NCBI GenBank assembly: GCA_035290045.1
Contig: DATDVH010000013.1
Coordinates: 1-33,499 of the forward strand
DNA: 33,499 bases
Source of the DNA: DATDVH01 sp035290045
GTDB lineage: Bacteria > Patescibacteriota > Microgenomatia > UBA1406 > HO2-37-13b
Reading direction: 5' to 3'
This document shows positions 13,305 through 22,842 of this stretch, piece after piece. The first letter of the stretch is position 1, and each line of letters begins with the position of its first letter. Position numbers and translations under genes: made by a program. The notes under the pieces are model-generated. The model did no database searches. It worked only from the letters and a program-made list of their open reading frames with translations, and was not told the DNA's origin.

Positions 13305-14347
13305 TCCAACAGCTCAGTGCTACAAAAAAATCGTTTCATGAAGCGCTTCAACAATGTACAGACTTTAACTCGCTTAAAAAATTATCTCTTGCCTATCTTG
13401 GAAGAAAAGGAATAATAAACAACTTTCTTTATCAGATGGTAAATAAAACTGATGAAGAAAAAAAAAGAGTAGGAAAAGAAATAAACGAGTTAAAAATGCA
13501 GATAGAAGTAGAAATAAAGCACTCTGAACAAACAATTCTTAACCAAAGTGAAGATACATGGATTGATGTTACCTTTCCTGGAAGGAAAAGAAAAAAAGGA
13601 AGTGTGCATTTAACCACTACGGCTCTAGAGGAAATTAACCATATATTTGAACGACTGGGTTTTACCAGAGTACGATATAGAGAAGTAGAATGGGAATATT
13701 TTGCATTTGAGGCTCTTAATATGCCAAAAAACCATCCTGCCCGGGATGATTTTGAGACGTTTTTTATTGAGGGAGACGAAGATAAAACATACGGAAAAAT
13801 AGTGCTAACTCCTCATACATCCTCAGGACAGGTCAGAGAAATGATGCGAGTGAAAAAACCACCGATAAAAATGATTAATATCGCCAAATGTTACCGTCGC
13901 AATTGGGATATCACTCATACGCCCATGTTTCACCAATTTGAAGGCCTGTGCATAGATAAAAATATTAACTTAACTCATCTGAAAGGTACTATTGAATATT
14001 TTGTCAGAGAATTTTTTGACGACAGAAGAAAAGTACGTTTTAGGCCGTTTCACTTTCAATTTACTGAACCATCTTTTGAACTTGATATATCGTGCGATAT
14101 ATGCGATGGATCTGGAATGAAGAAAGACGCACTGTGCCGTGTCTGCAAATCTGGATGGCTTGAACTGGGAGGTGCTGGCATGGTACACCCCAACGTACTA
14201 AAAGCAGGCGGAATTGATCCAACAATCTACACAGGTTGGGCATTTGGGTTTGGTGTTGAGCGTAATTTTATGATGAAACAGGGACTCAAACTTGACGACG
14301 TCCGTATTTTATACAACGGAGATATACGATTTTTACAACAGTTTTAG
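13301..14347 (+). CDS. pheS: phenylalanyl-tRNA synthetase alpha subunit
   Basis: 348 residues, normal length. The N-terminal coiled coil (about 1-90) binds tRNA-Phe. The class II core follows: motif 2 MINIAKCYRRNWDITHTPMFHQFEGL, the Phe-binding region RFRPFHFQFTEPSFELDI, a CxxC…CxxC insert (CDICDGSGMKKDALCRVC) that could bind zinc and is common in bacterial PheS, and motif 3 GFGVERNFMM near the end. With PheT it forms the alpha2beta2 enzyme. Its ATG overlaps the rplT stop, so translation is coupled. Confidence 0.95.
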   Translation: MIQQLSATKKSFHEALQQCTDFNSLKKLSLAYLGRKGIINNFLYQMVNKTDEEKKRVGKEINELKMQIEVEIKHSEQTILNQSEDTWIDVTFPGRKRKKGSVHLTTTALEEINHIFERLGFTRVRYREVEWEYFAFEALNMPKNHPARDDFETFFIEGDEDKTYGKIVLTPHTSSGQVREMMRVKKPPIKMINIAKCYRRNWDITHTPMFHQFEGLCIDKNINLTHLKGTIEYFVREFFDDRRKVRFRPFHFQFTEPSFELDISCDICDGSGMKKDALCRVCKSGWLELGGAGMVHPNVLKAGGIDPTIYTGWAFGFGVERNFMMKQGLKLDDVRILYNGDIRFLQQF

Positions 14348-14388
14348 ATTATTTTTTAAATTTTATTTTTTATATTTTACATTGAAAC

Positions 14389-16404
14389 ATGAATATCAAA
14401 ATTACGTATAATTGGCTTTTGGAATATTTAGACACAAATGCTACTCCTTCTGAAATACAAAAATATCTATCACTCTGTGGTCCATCTGTTGAAAAAATAG
14501 AAAAAAAGGGCGACGATTATATTTTTGATATTGAAATTACCTCAAATAGGATAGATAACGCATCCGTTATCGGGATAGCACAAGAATGTACTGCCATACT
14601 CCCACGATTTGGGAAAAAAGCCCACCTTAAAAATAATCCATTGGAAAAAGAAAAGCATATTCATCAAACTGTATCAAACCTTCATCACTTTGTTTTAAAG
14701 GTAAGAAATGAGCCAAAACTGTGCTCGCGATTCGCAGCATTGATATTTTCAGATGTATCAATCAAACAATCACCCGACCACATACGAAAACGGCTTGCTC
14801 TTGTTGATATAAAATCCATCAATAACGTCGTTGATATATCCAATTACCTTATGGTAACTTTTGGTCAACCCGTGCATATGTTTGACTATGATACAATCAA
14901 AAACCACACTATGATTGTGCGAGAAAGTGTAAAGGGTGAGCAGATCACCACTCTTGATGATAAAATATGTACCCTTGAAAATGGTGATATTGTGATTGAA
15001 GACGGTAGTGGAAAACTTATTGATCTCTGCGGTATTATGGGGGGATTAAACTCTTCAATCACTGAAAAAACTCACAATGTGATTTTATTCGTTCAGACAT
15101 ATAATAAAGAAAAGATAAGAAAAACGTCAATGCGGCTTGCCCAACGTACTATAGCCGCAACATATTTTGAAAAAGGATTGGACGAGGAAAGGGTCTTGCC
15201 CACAGTACTAAACGGAACAGAACTGCTTAAAAAATACGCGCATGCTCACGTGGCATCAGAAATACATGATATCTATCCTTATCCATCCATACCGAAAAAA
15301 ATTGATATCACTCCACAAGATGTACAAAGAACTTTAGGTATAGACATTGATGAAAAGCATATATTTTCGTTATTAGAAAGTCTTGGATTTTCTCTAAGCA
15401 AAAATAAAAATACATCTAAGACGATCTATACCGTAACTATTCCTTCTTATAGAAAAAATGATGTTGTGATAAAAGAAGATATCATAGAGGAAATCGCACG
15501 TATATATGGATATTTCAACTTCCCCTCAAAAATACCTCAAACAAACCTTCCTCCTATTGACAAAATGAAGGAAAAAATGATTTTTTATGAGAACAAGGTA
15601 AAAAAAATACTCAGTCTTTGGGGCATGCAAGAGATATACAACTACTCAATGATCTCTGAAAAACAAATCTCTTTACTTGGTTTAGATAAAGAGAAACATC
15701 TAAAGATAAAAAATACCATCTCGTCCGACATAGAATACATGCGCATATCCCTTGTGCCATCACTTCTTCAGAATATTCACACAAATGAAGCTTTTATCAA
15801 AGAATGTTTATTTTTTGAATTAGCCCATGTGTATAAGAAAAAATCTCATGGACTGCCTGACGAAAAACAAGTACTGACTCTTGCAGTCAATACTGACTTT
15901 TTTGACTTAAAAGGGATTATTGAATCTCTATTGGCTGAATTAAACATCAATACTATAGTTTTTACTCCCAACTCTCATATTCCTTTTGTATCCCAGAATG
16001 TACAAGCCTCTATTGGAGATATGGGATGGATTGGCAAATTAAACCCATCATTTCAAAATGCACACGAAATTAGAAAACCAGTTTATATAGCAGAACTTGA
16101 TTTTGAGAAAATGATTGCGCTCATTCAACCTTTTGTAACATATCAACCGATTAACCCGTACGCAGTCATTTCTCTTGATCTGACCATAGACCAAAAACAA
16201 CATACTTCTGTTCAATCAATTATAGAAGCAATAAAAAAAGTTCGCTCTTTAGATACATTGATAAATCGCGCGGTAGAAATACTAGGAGTCTATAGAAATA
16301 AACTCTCTCTTCGTTTTCACTTCTCCTCGCGTGAAAGAAACATCACTCTTATAGAGGCAAAAAGAGAATTGGAAAATATACAAAAACAGCTCAGAGGAAA
16401 ATAA
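14389..16404 (+). CDS. pheT: phenylalanyl-tRNA synthetase beta subunit, shortened
   Basis: 671 residues, against about 790-800 in most bacteria. The N-terminal opening NWLLEYLDTNATPSEIQKYL and CGPSVEKIEKKGDDYIFDIE run straight into ITSNRIDNASVIGIAQE, so the EMAP/OB-type tRNA-binding domain usually inserted after residue ~40 is missing. The B3/B4 editing region is present (RKRLALVDIKSINNVVDISNY; GIMGGLNSSITE). The B5 domain and catalytic-like core follow, and a C-terminal anticodon-binding FDX-ACB domain (about 585-671: VISLDLTIDQKQHTSVQSII…LRFHFSSRERNIT). It partners with PheS, 41 nt upstream across an A/T-rich gap. Confidence 0.93.
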   Translation: MNIKITYNWLLEYLDTNATPSEIQKYLSLCGPSVEKIEKKGDDYIFDIEITSNRIDNASVIGIAQECTAILPRFGKKAHLKNNPLEKEKHIHQTVSNLHHFVLKVRNEPKLCSRFAALIFSDVSIKQSPDHIRKRLALVDIKSINNVVDISNYLMVTFGQPVHMFDYDTIKNHTMIVRESVKGEQITTLDDKICTLENGDIVIEDGSGKLIDLCGIMGGLNSSITEKTHNVILFVQTYNKEKIRKTSMRLAQRTIAATYFEKGLDEERVLPTVLNGTELLKKYAHAHVASEIHDIYPYPSIPKKIDITPQDVQRTLGIDIDEKHIFSLLESLGFSLSKNKNTSKTIYTVTIPSYRKNDVVIKEDIIEEIARIYGYFNFPSKIPQTNLPPIDKMKEKMIFYENKVKKILSLWGMQEIYNYSMISEKQISLLGLDKEKHLKIKNTISSDIEYMRISLVPSLLQNIHTNEAFIKECLFFELAHVYKKKSHGLPDEKQVLTLAVNTDFFDLKGIIESLLAELNINTIVFTPNSHIPFVSQNVQASIGDMGWIGKLNPSFQNAHEIRKPVYIAELDFEKMIALIQPFVTYQPINPYAVISLDLTIDQKQHTSVQSIIEAIKKVRSLDTLINRAVEILGVYRNKLSLRFHFSSRERNITLIEAKRELENIQKQLRGK

Positions 16405-16428
16405 TGCTATTCAGCACCTAAACAATTT

Positions 16429-16457
16429 CTGAAAAATATCTATATTTTTAATACAAT
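16429..16457 (+). promoter_or_regulatory. promoter of the 16467 gene
   Basis: CTGAAA (16429-16434), 17 nt, TACAAT (16452-16457). The ATG at 16467 is 9 nt past the -10 box, giving a leader of 2-3 nt. Confidence 0.55.
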
Positions 16458-16466
16458 AGTCATTAT

Positions 16467-16778
16467 ATGATTATTACAAATACCACTCCTTACACAAAAG
16501 AGGAAATAAAAAAAGTAAGTATGGAAAATAAATTGATTTTAGAATCATTGGCAAGCGACTTAAAAAGAGTGGCGCTTGGTTTGCAAAGAGGATCAAACGC
16601 TATGGCAAGGCGATTTCTTGCTGAGGCTTTGCAAAGAAAAAAAGAAGTGCATACCAAAAAAATTGCTTTGTATGTCAAAAATATTCTTTCACGAATTACC
16701 CTCAATCTTGACGCAGAAGATGCGCTTATGTACAGTACGCTTTTACAAAATTATGCGAAACAAATTTCAATAAAATAA
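16467..16778 (+). CDS. small all-helical protein of unknown function
   Basis: 103 residues, no signal or membrane segment, predicted helical throughout: KEEIKKVSMENKLILESLAS, LKRVALGLQRGSNAMARRFL, VHTKKIALYVKNIL, AEDALMYSTLLQNYAKQI. It is not recognised. The fold could be a four-helix bundle like some toxin/antitoxin or S-domain proteins, but no motif decides this. It has its own near-leaderless promoter. Its 3' end faces the penicillin-binding protein gene with 17 nt between stops. Confidence 0.65.
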   Translation: MIITNTTPYTKEEIKKVSMENKLILESLASDLKRVALGLQRGSNAMARRFLAEALQRKKEVHTKKIALYVKNILSRITLNLDAEDALMYSTLLQNYAKQISIK

Positions 16779-16795
16779 AAAAACTCAATTAAACC

Positions 16796-19351
16796 TTAAG
16801 GAGTCGGCATTAAAGTGGGGGTAGGAGTAACAAAATCCCACGGAGTGTTTATACCAATAGTAATCTGTGAATCACCTGATTTACCTTTATCATTTTCTGC
16901 CCTCACTTTTATCTGATATACTCCATCGGTTAACTGTAGTGGTTCTTCTATAGAGCGCGTATCATCTGTATACGTTGAAATATTTTTTCCATTTATAAAA
17001 ATCTCTATCTTTTTTACAGCTCCAATGCTAGTAATTTTTGTTTTTAATGTAAAATTATTTGTCGTCAGCGTTGATTTATCTGAAGGATCAGTAATACGAA
17101 CCACTATATCCTCAGATTTTGCATCAGAAGTATCAGAGGGAGCTTTATAACGGTCATCATTCTGTACTCCGATCCACTCATTGATTCCTTCCTGCCACCG
17201 ATTACGTCCATCGGTTGATATGGGATCTTTTTCTGTAAATACGATAAAATCTTTTTCATCATATTCTCCCAATCTGATTTCCAAATCATTTGCAAGCTTA
17301 CCGGTATTTTTTGATATTTTTAGTTTTTTATAAAAAGAGGCGATATCTTTTGGTTCTGTACCTGCGAAAAAATACTCACTTCTCTTGGAAGATGAGGCGT
17401 ATGGAAGTCCACCAAGGAATGAGTCAATCTCCAACGCTTCCACATTTTCAGGTTTATCTACGATACCATCGGGATATTTTTTAAGCAATTCTCTCATCAC
17501 TTTATGCCAGATCGGGGACGCTCCAGTCACTCCAGATGCGATTTTAGAATTCATTGGACTATTATCATTATTACCGACCCAGACACCTACAGTCACTCCT
17601 TTGGTATACCCGATAGTCCAGTTATCACGTTTGTCATTTGTCGTACCTGTTTTCACCGCGACTGTTTTCCCTGCAATATTCAAATAGCTATTTGGTCCAA
17701 ACTCTTCAATACGTGCGTTGTTATCGGATAATATGTGAGAAATAAGAAATGACACGTCTTCTGAAAATACTCGTTTTTCTGAGGGATTTTTTGGAAGATT
17801 GATAGCCTTTCCCGCATAATCTCTCAATTCTTTAATAGCAAAATATTCTTTTCTCACTCCACCGCGCGCAAAGATGGAATACGCAGAGGTCAAATCTAAA
17901 AGACGTACTTCACCACCTCCTAATGTAACCGCAAGACCAAATCGTTTGAGATTGGCAGTCGTAGGCTCAAGAGTATCAAGTCCCATATCATAGCCTTTTT
18001 GCAAAAAATCATGAACGCCAACCATCGCCAAGAGCTTCACCGCAGGGATATTAATTGAATTACCCAGTGCAAAACGAAGCTGTATTGGACCTCTGAATTT
18101 TCCATCGTAATTTTCTGGAATATAATCTTTCCCACCTTGATTGGGAAATATAGTCTTGACATCCATGATGACTGTGGACGGAGTATATCCTTTTTCTAAA
18201 GCAAGAGCATAGGTAATTGGCTTTATTGAAGACCCTGGTTGCCGCAATGCTGTTGCCGTATTAAATTTACCATATTTTTCATCATTATAATCGTATGATC
18301 CCACCATCGCAAGAATTTCATTTGTTTGACTATCAAGCACGACGACTGCGGCATTCGTCGCATTCAGCTTTTTGATTTTTTCAATCTCTTCACTCACTAT
18401 TTTTTCAATTGCCTCTTGTAAATCCAAAGAAAGGGTCGTTTTTATTGAAGTTCCCTGATCAATAAGTTTATCTCCAAAAAGCTGTGTTAATTCATCTCGG
18501 ACATAAAAAACAAAATGAGGAGCTCGTATAGATAAATGCGGCGAGGAAAAATGAATCTGATCAAGATCAGCAAGAGCTTGTATCTCAACCTTCTTATCAA
18601 TGACATGATCTTCCCTCATTCGGCGAAGCACATTCTTAGTTCTCTCGCGATACGCATTCTCTTTCCCGATAAATGGTGAATAGGAGCTTGGGCGTTGAGG
18701 AAAACCTGCGATGATCGCCGATTCAATCAAGTTTAAGTCTTTTGCCGACTTGCCAAAATATCCTTTTGCCGCAGATTCAACACCCCAAAAAGTTCCTCCA
18801 TATGGAGACTCGTTTAGATACATAGTAAGAATTTGGTCTTTACTGTATTTCCGTTCTATCTCAGTTGCCAATATAAATTCCTTTATTTTACGAGTGATAT
18901 TACGTTCAGGTGTTAAAAGAACATTTTTTACTAATTGTTGAGTAAGCGTTGATCCTCCCTCAAGTCTGCCTTTTAATAATATCGCAAAAAGAGCGCGAAT
19001 CATTCCTTTTGAAGAAAAACCAGTATGTGTATAAAAATCTTTATCTTCTATCGCCACGGTTGCTTTTTTAAGATGCTCAGATATTTCATCAAAATCAACA
19101 GGAATCCTTTTTTGATCTTTATATAATTCATATATAACTTTATCATCACGATCGCTAAAAATAGTAGAAAACCCGCTCCGACGTTGCACAGTGCCAGGAG
19201 ATGGAAGATCTCTGGAAAACCACGCGAAAAGAATAAAAAAAAGAATAAAAAGAGAGAGAATCGCTATCATAACTCCAAGTAGTACATAGACAAAAAGCTT
19301 TTGTCTGAAGTATTTTTTTTTAAGAATAGTTCTCCTTGTCAATTGCGGCAT
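16796..19351 (-). CDS. class A penicillin-binding protein (PBP1A type)
   Basis: An 851-residue bifunctional peptidoglycan synthase. A membrane anchor spans about residues 19-43. The glycosyltransferase (GT51) domain has ATVAIEDKDFYTHTGF with catalytic E102, GGSTLTQQLVKN (132-143) and ERKYSKDQILTMYLNESPYG. The transpeptidase domain has the active serine in S374-S-I-K377, the S432-I-N434 motif and K567-T-G-T570. A C-terminal immunoglobulin-like domain (about 755-845) ends in a Pro/Thr-rich tail, as in several PBPs that bind or span the wall. It polymerises glycan and cross-links peptides outside the membrane. It is transcribed alone, divergent from the small membrane peptide and recG. All catalytic motifs are intact. 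Confidence 0.95.
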   Translation of the reverse strand: MPQLTRRTILKKKYFRQKLFVYVLLGVMIAILSLFILFFILFAWFSRDLPSPGTVQRRSGFSTIFSDRDDKVIYELYKDQKRIPVDFDEISEHLKKATVAIEDKDFYTHTGFSSKGMIRALFAILLKGRLEGGSTLTQQLVKNVLLTPERNITRKIKEFILATEIERKYSKDQILTMYLNESPYGGTFWGVESAAKGYFGKSAKDLNLIESAIIAGFPQRPSSYSPFIGKENAYRERTKNVLRRMREDHVIDKKVEIQALADLDQIHFSSPHLSIRAPHFVFYVRDELTQLFGDKLIDQGTSIKTTLSLDLQEAIEKIVSEEIEKIKKLNATNAAVVVLDSQTNEILAMVGSYDYNDEKYGKFNTATALRQPGSSIKPITYALALEKGYTPSTVIMDVKTIFPNQGGKDYIPENYDGKFRGPIQLRFALGNSINIPAVKLLAMVGVHDFLQKGYDMGLDTLEPTTANLKRFGLAVTLGGGEVRLLDLTSAYSIFARGGVRKEYFAIKELRDYAGKAINLPKNPSEKRVFSEDVSFLISHILSDNNARIEEFGPNSYLNIAGKTVAVKTGTTNDKRDNWTIGYTKGVTVGVWVGNNDNSPMNSKIASGVTGASPIWHKVMRELLKKYPDGIVDKPENVEALEIDSFLGGLPYASSSKRSEYFFAGTEPKDIASFYKKLKISKNTGKLANDLEIRLGEYDEKDFIVFTEKDPISTDGRNRWQEGINEWIGVQNDDRYKAPSDTSDAKSEDIVVRITDPSDKSTLTTNNFTLKTKITSIGAVKKIEIFINGKNISTYTDDTRSIEEPLQLTDGVYQIKVRAENDKGKSGDSQITIGINTPWDFVTPTPTLMPTP

Positions 19352-19371
19352 ATGAGTATATAATGATTATA
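19336..19371. promoter_or_regulatory. divergent promoters: PBP (minus) and small peptide-recG (plus)
   Basis: Plus strand: TTGTCA (19336-19341), 17 nt, TATAAT (19359-19364), ATG 11 nt later at 19376. Minus strand: TATAAT at 19366-19371, 14 nt before ATG 19351. The two -10 boxes are one base apart, so the two polymerases compete for the same DNA. Confidence 0.75.
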
Positions 19372-19375
19372 CCTT

Positions 19376-19483
19376 ATGAAAATAAAAAAACTATTTAAAA
19401 AAGAACGTGTGTGGAAAATTATTATCATCATATCTTCTCTCCTTCTTATCATCATGTCTTTTGCACCATTTTTATTGCGATAA
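19376..19483 (+). CDS. 35-residue single-pass membrane peptide
   Basis: The frame from ATG 19376 encodes a basic start, MKIKKLFKKERVWK, then a single hydrophobic helix IIIIISSLLLIIMSF and APFLLR. The expected orientation is N-terminus in the cytoplasm. It is supported by a TTGTCA-17-TATAAT promoter whose predicted start lies 5 nt before its ATG, and by a 1-nt gap to recG. I recall similar tiny 'KKERIWK + helix' proteins in CPR genomes, but cannot confirm. Function unknown. If it is not a gene, the promoter would serve recG with a leader of about 115 nt. Confidence 0.6.
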   Translation: MKIKKLFKKERVWKIIIIISSLLLIIMSFAPFLLR

Positions 19484-19484
19484 T

Positions 19485-21530
19485 ATGAAAGGCGAAACAC
19501 CTATTCAGCTTCTACCTGCCACTAGTAGCATAACAATTAAACGGTTAATCACTTTGGGTATTCTGACATACGAAGACTTATTAAATTATTTTCCGTTTAG
19601 ATATGAAAATTATTCGCGCATCTCATCTATTGGACAAGCGCAACCAACTGAAAAAATTACTTTGAAAGGCCGCGTGATCACTGTACACAATGAATATACT
19701 AAAAATGGAAAAAATGTACAAAAAGTATGCATCACAGATGGTAATCTTCAAATCAAACTTATTTGGTTCAATCAACCATTTATCATCAGAACAGTCCGTC
19801 CTCATCACTATATCTCAGTATCTGGAACTATCAATCTTTTTGCCCGCTCGATAGTCATGCAGGTTGAACACTATGAAATAGTCGCCTCACTTGAAGAAGA
19901 AACAATTCATACGGGAAGATTGGTCCCTATTTATCCTGAGATACGCGGCTTATCATCGCGCACACTCCGCGAGAAAATGTGGTACATCCTCACACACTAT
20001 ACAACAGATGAGATTTTCCCCCCCTCACTGATTGCCGCGTATCGCCTCATGAATGAAAAAGATGCATATCTGCATATTCACTTTCCCTATACTCTACAGA
20101 AGGCACGTGAAGCACGGCATCGTCTATCGTTTGATGAACTCACCATCATTCAACTTGCTTCCCAGATGGTGAAAAATGAATGGAAAAAAGAGAAAACAAA
20201 TGCACCCCTCCATATCACTCAATCAATGCGTGATGAGTTTATACACAGTCTTCCATTTGCTCTCACTCATGCACAAAAACGAGCGCTCGGTGAGATCACA
20301 AAAGATCTTGCACAAAAAAAACCAATGAACAGACTGTTGCAAGGAGAGGTTGGCTCTGGAAAAACAGTGATCGCCGCGGCTTCTGCATGGTATGTACACC
20401 GTAATAAAGGGAAAACCCTTATTCTTGCACCAACCGAAATTCTCGCTCAACAACATTATGTGACATTACAATCACTCTTTACTCAAAGTACACTATCTCA
20501 TCCACCGACAGTCGCTCTTTATACCGCCTCCTCCAAACCAAAAAAAAATGAAATTGAGAAAAAAAATATCATCGTTGGGACGCATGCACTTCTTTCCAAT
20601 GCATCCCTTTTTTCTTCTGTCGGATTAGTCATTGTTGACGAACAACATAAATTTGGTGTCACACAACGAGCTCAACTGAAGAAAAAGGGCATAAGTCCAC
20701 ATCTTTTAACCATGACCGCAACCCCAATTCCTCGTACAATCATGCTCACATTGTACGGGGAACTTGATATATCAGTCATAGATGAACTACCTGCAGGACG
20801 CATACAAACTAAATCATATCTTGTCGCAAATAGCAAACGTGAAAGCGCGTATACATGGATAAAAAAACAAATACAAACTCTCGGTATCCAGACATTTATC
20901 GTCTGTCCTCTGATTGATGAATCAGATAAGGAGACATTAAAAAGCGTAAAAGCGGCAAAAAATGAGTTTAACAAGTTGCAAAAAACTTTTTTTAGAGAAT
21001 GCCGTATTGGACTTCTTCATGGAAAAATGAAGTCAGAAGAAAAAAATGACATGATGTACAATTTTGCTAAAAAAAACGTAGATATTCTTATATCAACTCC
21101 TGTCGTTGAAGTAGGAATTGATATTCCCAACGCAACAATCATCATTATTGAAGCATCAGAGCGATTTGGACTCGCTCAATTACATCAACTACGAGGAAGA
21201 GTCGGACGAGGGGATAAACAATCATACTGCTTTTTATTTACTGAAAAAAATGACACTAAAATCGCAGAACGTCTGAAAATATTTACAAGAACCCATAGCG
21301 GCTTTGAGCTTGCAGAACACGACCTTAAGATACGTGGAACTGGAGAACTCTACGGAGTGAGGCAACATGGAGCATCACAGCTAAAAATCGCTGATGTTAC
21401 AGACTTCCAACTCATAAAAGAGACAAAAAAAGCGCTGACTGACTTTCTTCAGGAATACACACTCCATGATTTTCCTGTATTGCAAAAAAGACTCGCACAG
21501 TATACAATATTACATATCAGTAGAGACTAA
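19485..21530 (+). CDS. recG: ATP-dependent DNA helicase RecG
   Basis: 681 residues from ATG 19485; the open frame extends upstream but overlaps the small peptide gene in another frame. The N-terminal wedge (OB) domain is about 55-135 (ITLKGRVITVHNEYTKNGK). Helicase motifs: Walker A GEVGSGKT (287-294), DEQH (385-388) in IVDEQHKFGV, TATPIPRT, the C-terminal helicase block STPVVEVGIDIPNA, QLRGRVGRG, and the RecG-specific end FELAEHDLKIRGTGELYGVRQHG. It remodels stalled forks and branched DNA. It is the second gene of its operon and is followed 3 nt later by rpmF. Confidence 0.95.
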   Translation: MKGETPIQLLPATSSITIKRLITLGILTYEDLLNYFPFRYENYSRISSIGQAQPTEKITLKGRVITVHNEYTKNGKNVQKVCITDGNLQIKLIWFNQPFIIRTVRPHHYISVSGTINLFARSIVMQVEHYEIVASLEEETIHTGRLVPIYPEIRGLSSRTLREKMWYILTHYTTDEIFPPSLIAAYRLMNEKDAYLHIHFPYTLQKAREARHRLSFDELTIIQLASQMVKNEWKKEKTNAPLHITQSMRDEFIHSLPFALTHAQKRALGEITKDLAQKKPMNRLLQGEVGSGKTVIAAASAWYVHRNKGKTLILAPTEILAQQHYVTLQSLFTQSTLSHPPTVALYTASSKPKKNEIEKKNIIVGTHALLSNASLFSSVGLVIVDEQHKFGVTQRAQLKKKGISPHLLTMTATPIPRTIMLTLYGELDISVIDELPAGRIQTKSYLVANSKRESAYTWIKKQIQTLGIQTFIVCPLIDESDKETLKSVKAAKNEFNKLQKTFFRECRIGLLHGKMKSEEKNDMMYNFAKKNVDILISTPVVEVGIDIPNATIIIIEASERFGLAQLHQLRGRVGRGDKQSYCFLFTEKNDTKIAERLKIFTRTHSGFELAEHDLKIRGTGELYGVRQHGASQLKIADVTDFQLIKETKKALTDFLQEYTLHDFPVLQKRLAQYTILHISRD

Positions 21531-21533
21531 CAT

Positions 21534-21686
21534 ATGGCACCACTACCAAAACGCAAGCATTCAACCATGAGAAAGGGCAAACGCACTGCAGAGCGTCATG
21601 CATCAATGCCTCAATTGGTATTTTGTATACACTGCAAAAAACCAAAACGTTCTCATAGACTCTGCGTACATTGCAAAAAATCATGA
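21534..21686 (+). CDS. rpmF: 50S ribosomal protein L32
   Basis: A 50-residue protein: MAPLPKRKHSTMRKGKRTAE, matching the basic L32 start (P-KRK-S…R..RR), then LVFCIHC and RLCVHC, two CxxC pairs that form the zinc-ribbon version of L32. It starts 3 nt after the recG stop. Length and motif order are normal for the family. Confidence 0.9.
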   Translation: MAPLPKRKHSTMRKGKRTAERHASMPQLVFCIHCKKPKRSHRLCVHCKKS

Positions 21687-21696
21687 ACAATCTTAG

Positions 21697-21792
21697 GACT
21701 CGTCCCTAAATAACTTTCTATGTATTTAGGGATACGAGCCCTTGTGCCGCATCTTCAACTGAGATAGTTAGTAATTTATTAGCGGATGCGGC
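21697..21792. repeat. two-hairpin intergenic element, copy A
   Basis: First hairpin: CTCGTCCCTAAATA (21699-21712) pairs with TATTTAGGGATACGAG (21723-21738) apart from a 2-nt bulge. Second hairpin: GCCGCATC (21746-21753) pairs perfectly with GATGCGGC (21785-21792). It occupies the gap between rpmF and nusB. Close versions of both halves recur at 23470-23509 and 23991-24024. Confidence 0.8.
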
Positions 21793-21805
21793 CTCATATC
21801 ACATC

Positions 21806-22153
21806 ATGGATACCCGTCATACACATCGGATGATCATAATACAAGAACTCTATTCAATCTTAGTCAACCAACATCCGCCTCATTCTACAAAAACAGCACG
21901 CATTTTGTCATATGCAAAGGAACTTGACGTGCACATACAGACAGCCGCCCAAAAATACGCAATTAAAGATATTGCAAAAGTTGACCTGTCAATCTTAAGA
22001 CTTGCATCATATGAATTATTAATTGAGAAAAAAGAACCTCCTAAAGCTATCATAAATGAAGCAATTGATCTGGCAAAGGAACTTGCAGGAGAAAAATCAC
22101 CAGCGTTTATCAATGCGGTGTTAGGAAAAATATATGAGAAAATAACAGCATGA
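21806..22153 (+). CDS. nusB: transcription antitermination factor NusB
   Basis: 115 residues, somewhat shorter than usual (about 130-140). The C-terminal block is diagnostic: KVDLSILRLASYELL, then EPPKAIINEAIDLAKELAGE and SPAFINAVLGKI. The N-terminal RTHRM…QELYSIL matches the first helix. NusB pairs with S10 (NusE) at boxA during rRNA transcription. Its stop overlaps the rnc start (ATGA), a coupling that joins rRNA transcription and processing genes. Confidence 0.9.
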   Translation: MDTRHTHRMIIIQELYSILVNQHPPHSTKTARILSYAKELDVHIQTAAQKYAIKDIAKVDLSILRLASYELLIEKKEPPKAIINEAIDLAKELAGEKSPAFINAVLGKIYEKITA

Positions 22154-22842
22154 AAAACCTTAGTCATCTTGAGCAAATCATCCATATTAGTTTCCGCCAT
22201 AAGGACTTATTAAAAAATGCATTTATTCATCGTTCATATTTGAATGAAAATAGTACGGGGAATCTTTCCTCAAATGAAAAATTAGAGTTCTTAGGTGACA
22301 GCGTGCTATCTCTTATTACCTCAATGTATTTATACACGACATATCCACATCTTCATGAAGGAGTATATACTGATATCAAATCATCTATAGTTAAGACTGA
22401 AAGTTTGTACGAAGCGGCAAAAAAGCTTGAGTTAAATCTGTATCTCTATCTTTCAAAGGGAGAAGAAAAAAATAAAGGAAAATATAATAAGTCTATTCTT
22501 GCTGACTGTTTTGAAGCGCTTATCGCAAGCATTTTTCTGGATCAGGGCTTTGAAGCAAGTAATCGTTTTGTGATGGAGTTTCTTTTCGGAACACATCTTG
22601 ATCATATCATCACACACCGCCTGTATCTTTCACCCAAAAATAGATTGCAAGAATATTGGCAAAACAAGTACAAAAAACTTCCACAATATATCGTACTTGA
22701 CCGTACAGGACCTGAACATAAAAAACACTACTCAGTCGCAATACTCATTGATGCCAAACATATAGGAAAAGGCGAAGGTAAATCTATAAAAAAGGCAGAA
22801 GAAAAAGCCGCGCTTGACGCTTTACAAAAAATAGGAGTATGA
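22150..22842 (+). CDS. rnc: ribonuclease III
   Basis: 230 residues, normal length. The signature SNEKLEFLGDSVL contains E43, E46 and D50; the second metal pair is D119 and E122 in ADCFEALIASIFLDQG. A double-stranded RNA-binding domain fills about residues 160-230 (PKNRLQEYWQNKYKKLPQY…KKAEEKAALDAL). It cuts dsRNA, including rRNA precursors. All catalytic acids are present. Confidence 0.96.
   Translation: MKNLSHLEQIIHISFRHKDLLKNAFIHRSYLNENSTGNLSSNEKLEFLGDSVLSLITSMYLYTTYPHLHEGVYTDIKSSIVKTESLYEAAKKLELNLYLYLSKGEEKNKGKYNKSILADCFEALIASIFLDQGFEASNRFVMEFLFGTHLDHIITHRLYLSPKNRLQEYWQNKYKKLPQYIVLDRTGPEHKKHYSVAILIDAKHIGKGEGKSIKKAEEKAALDALQKIGV

Noticed and set aside
13970..14243. Minus-strand frames inside pheS
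   Set aside because: They are antisense shadows of a fully conserved catalytic region.
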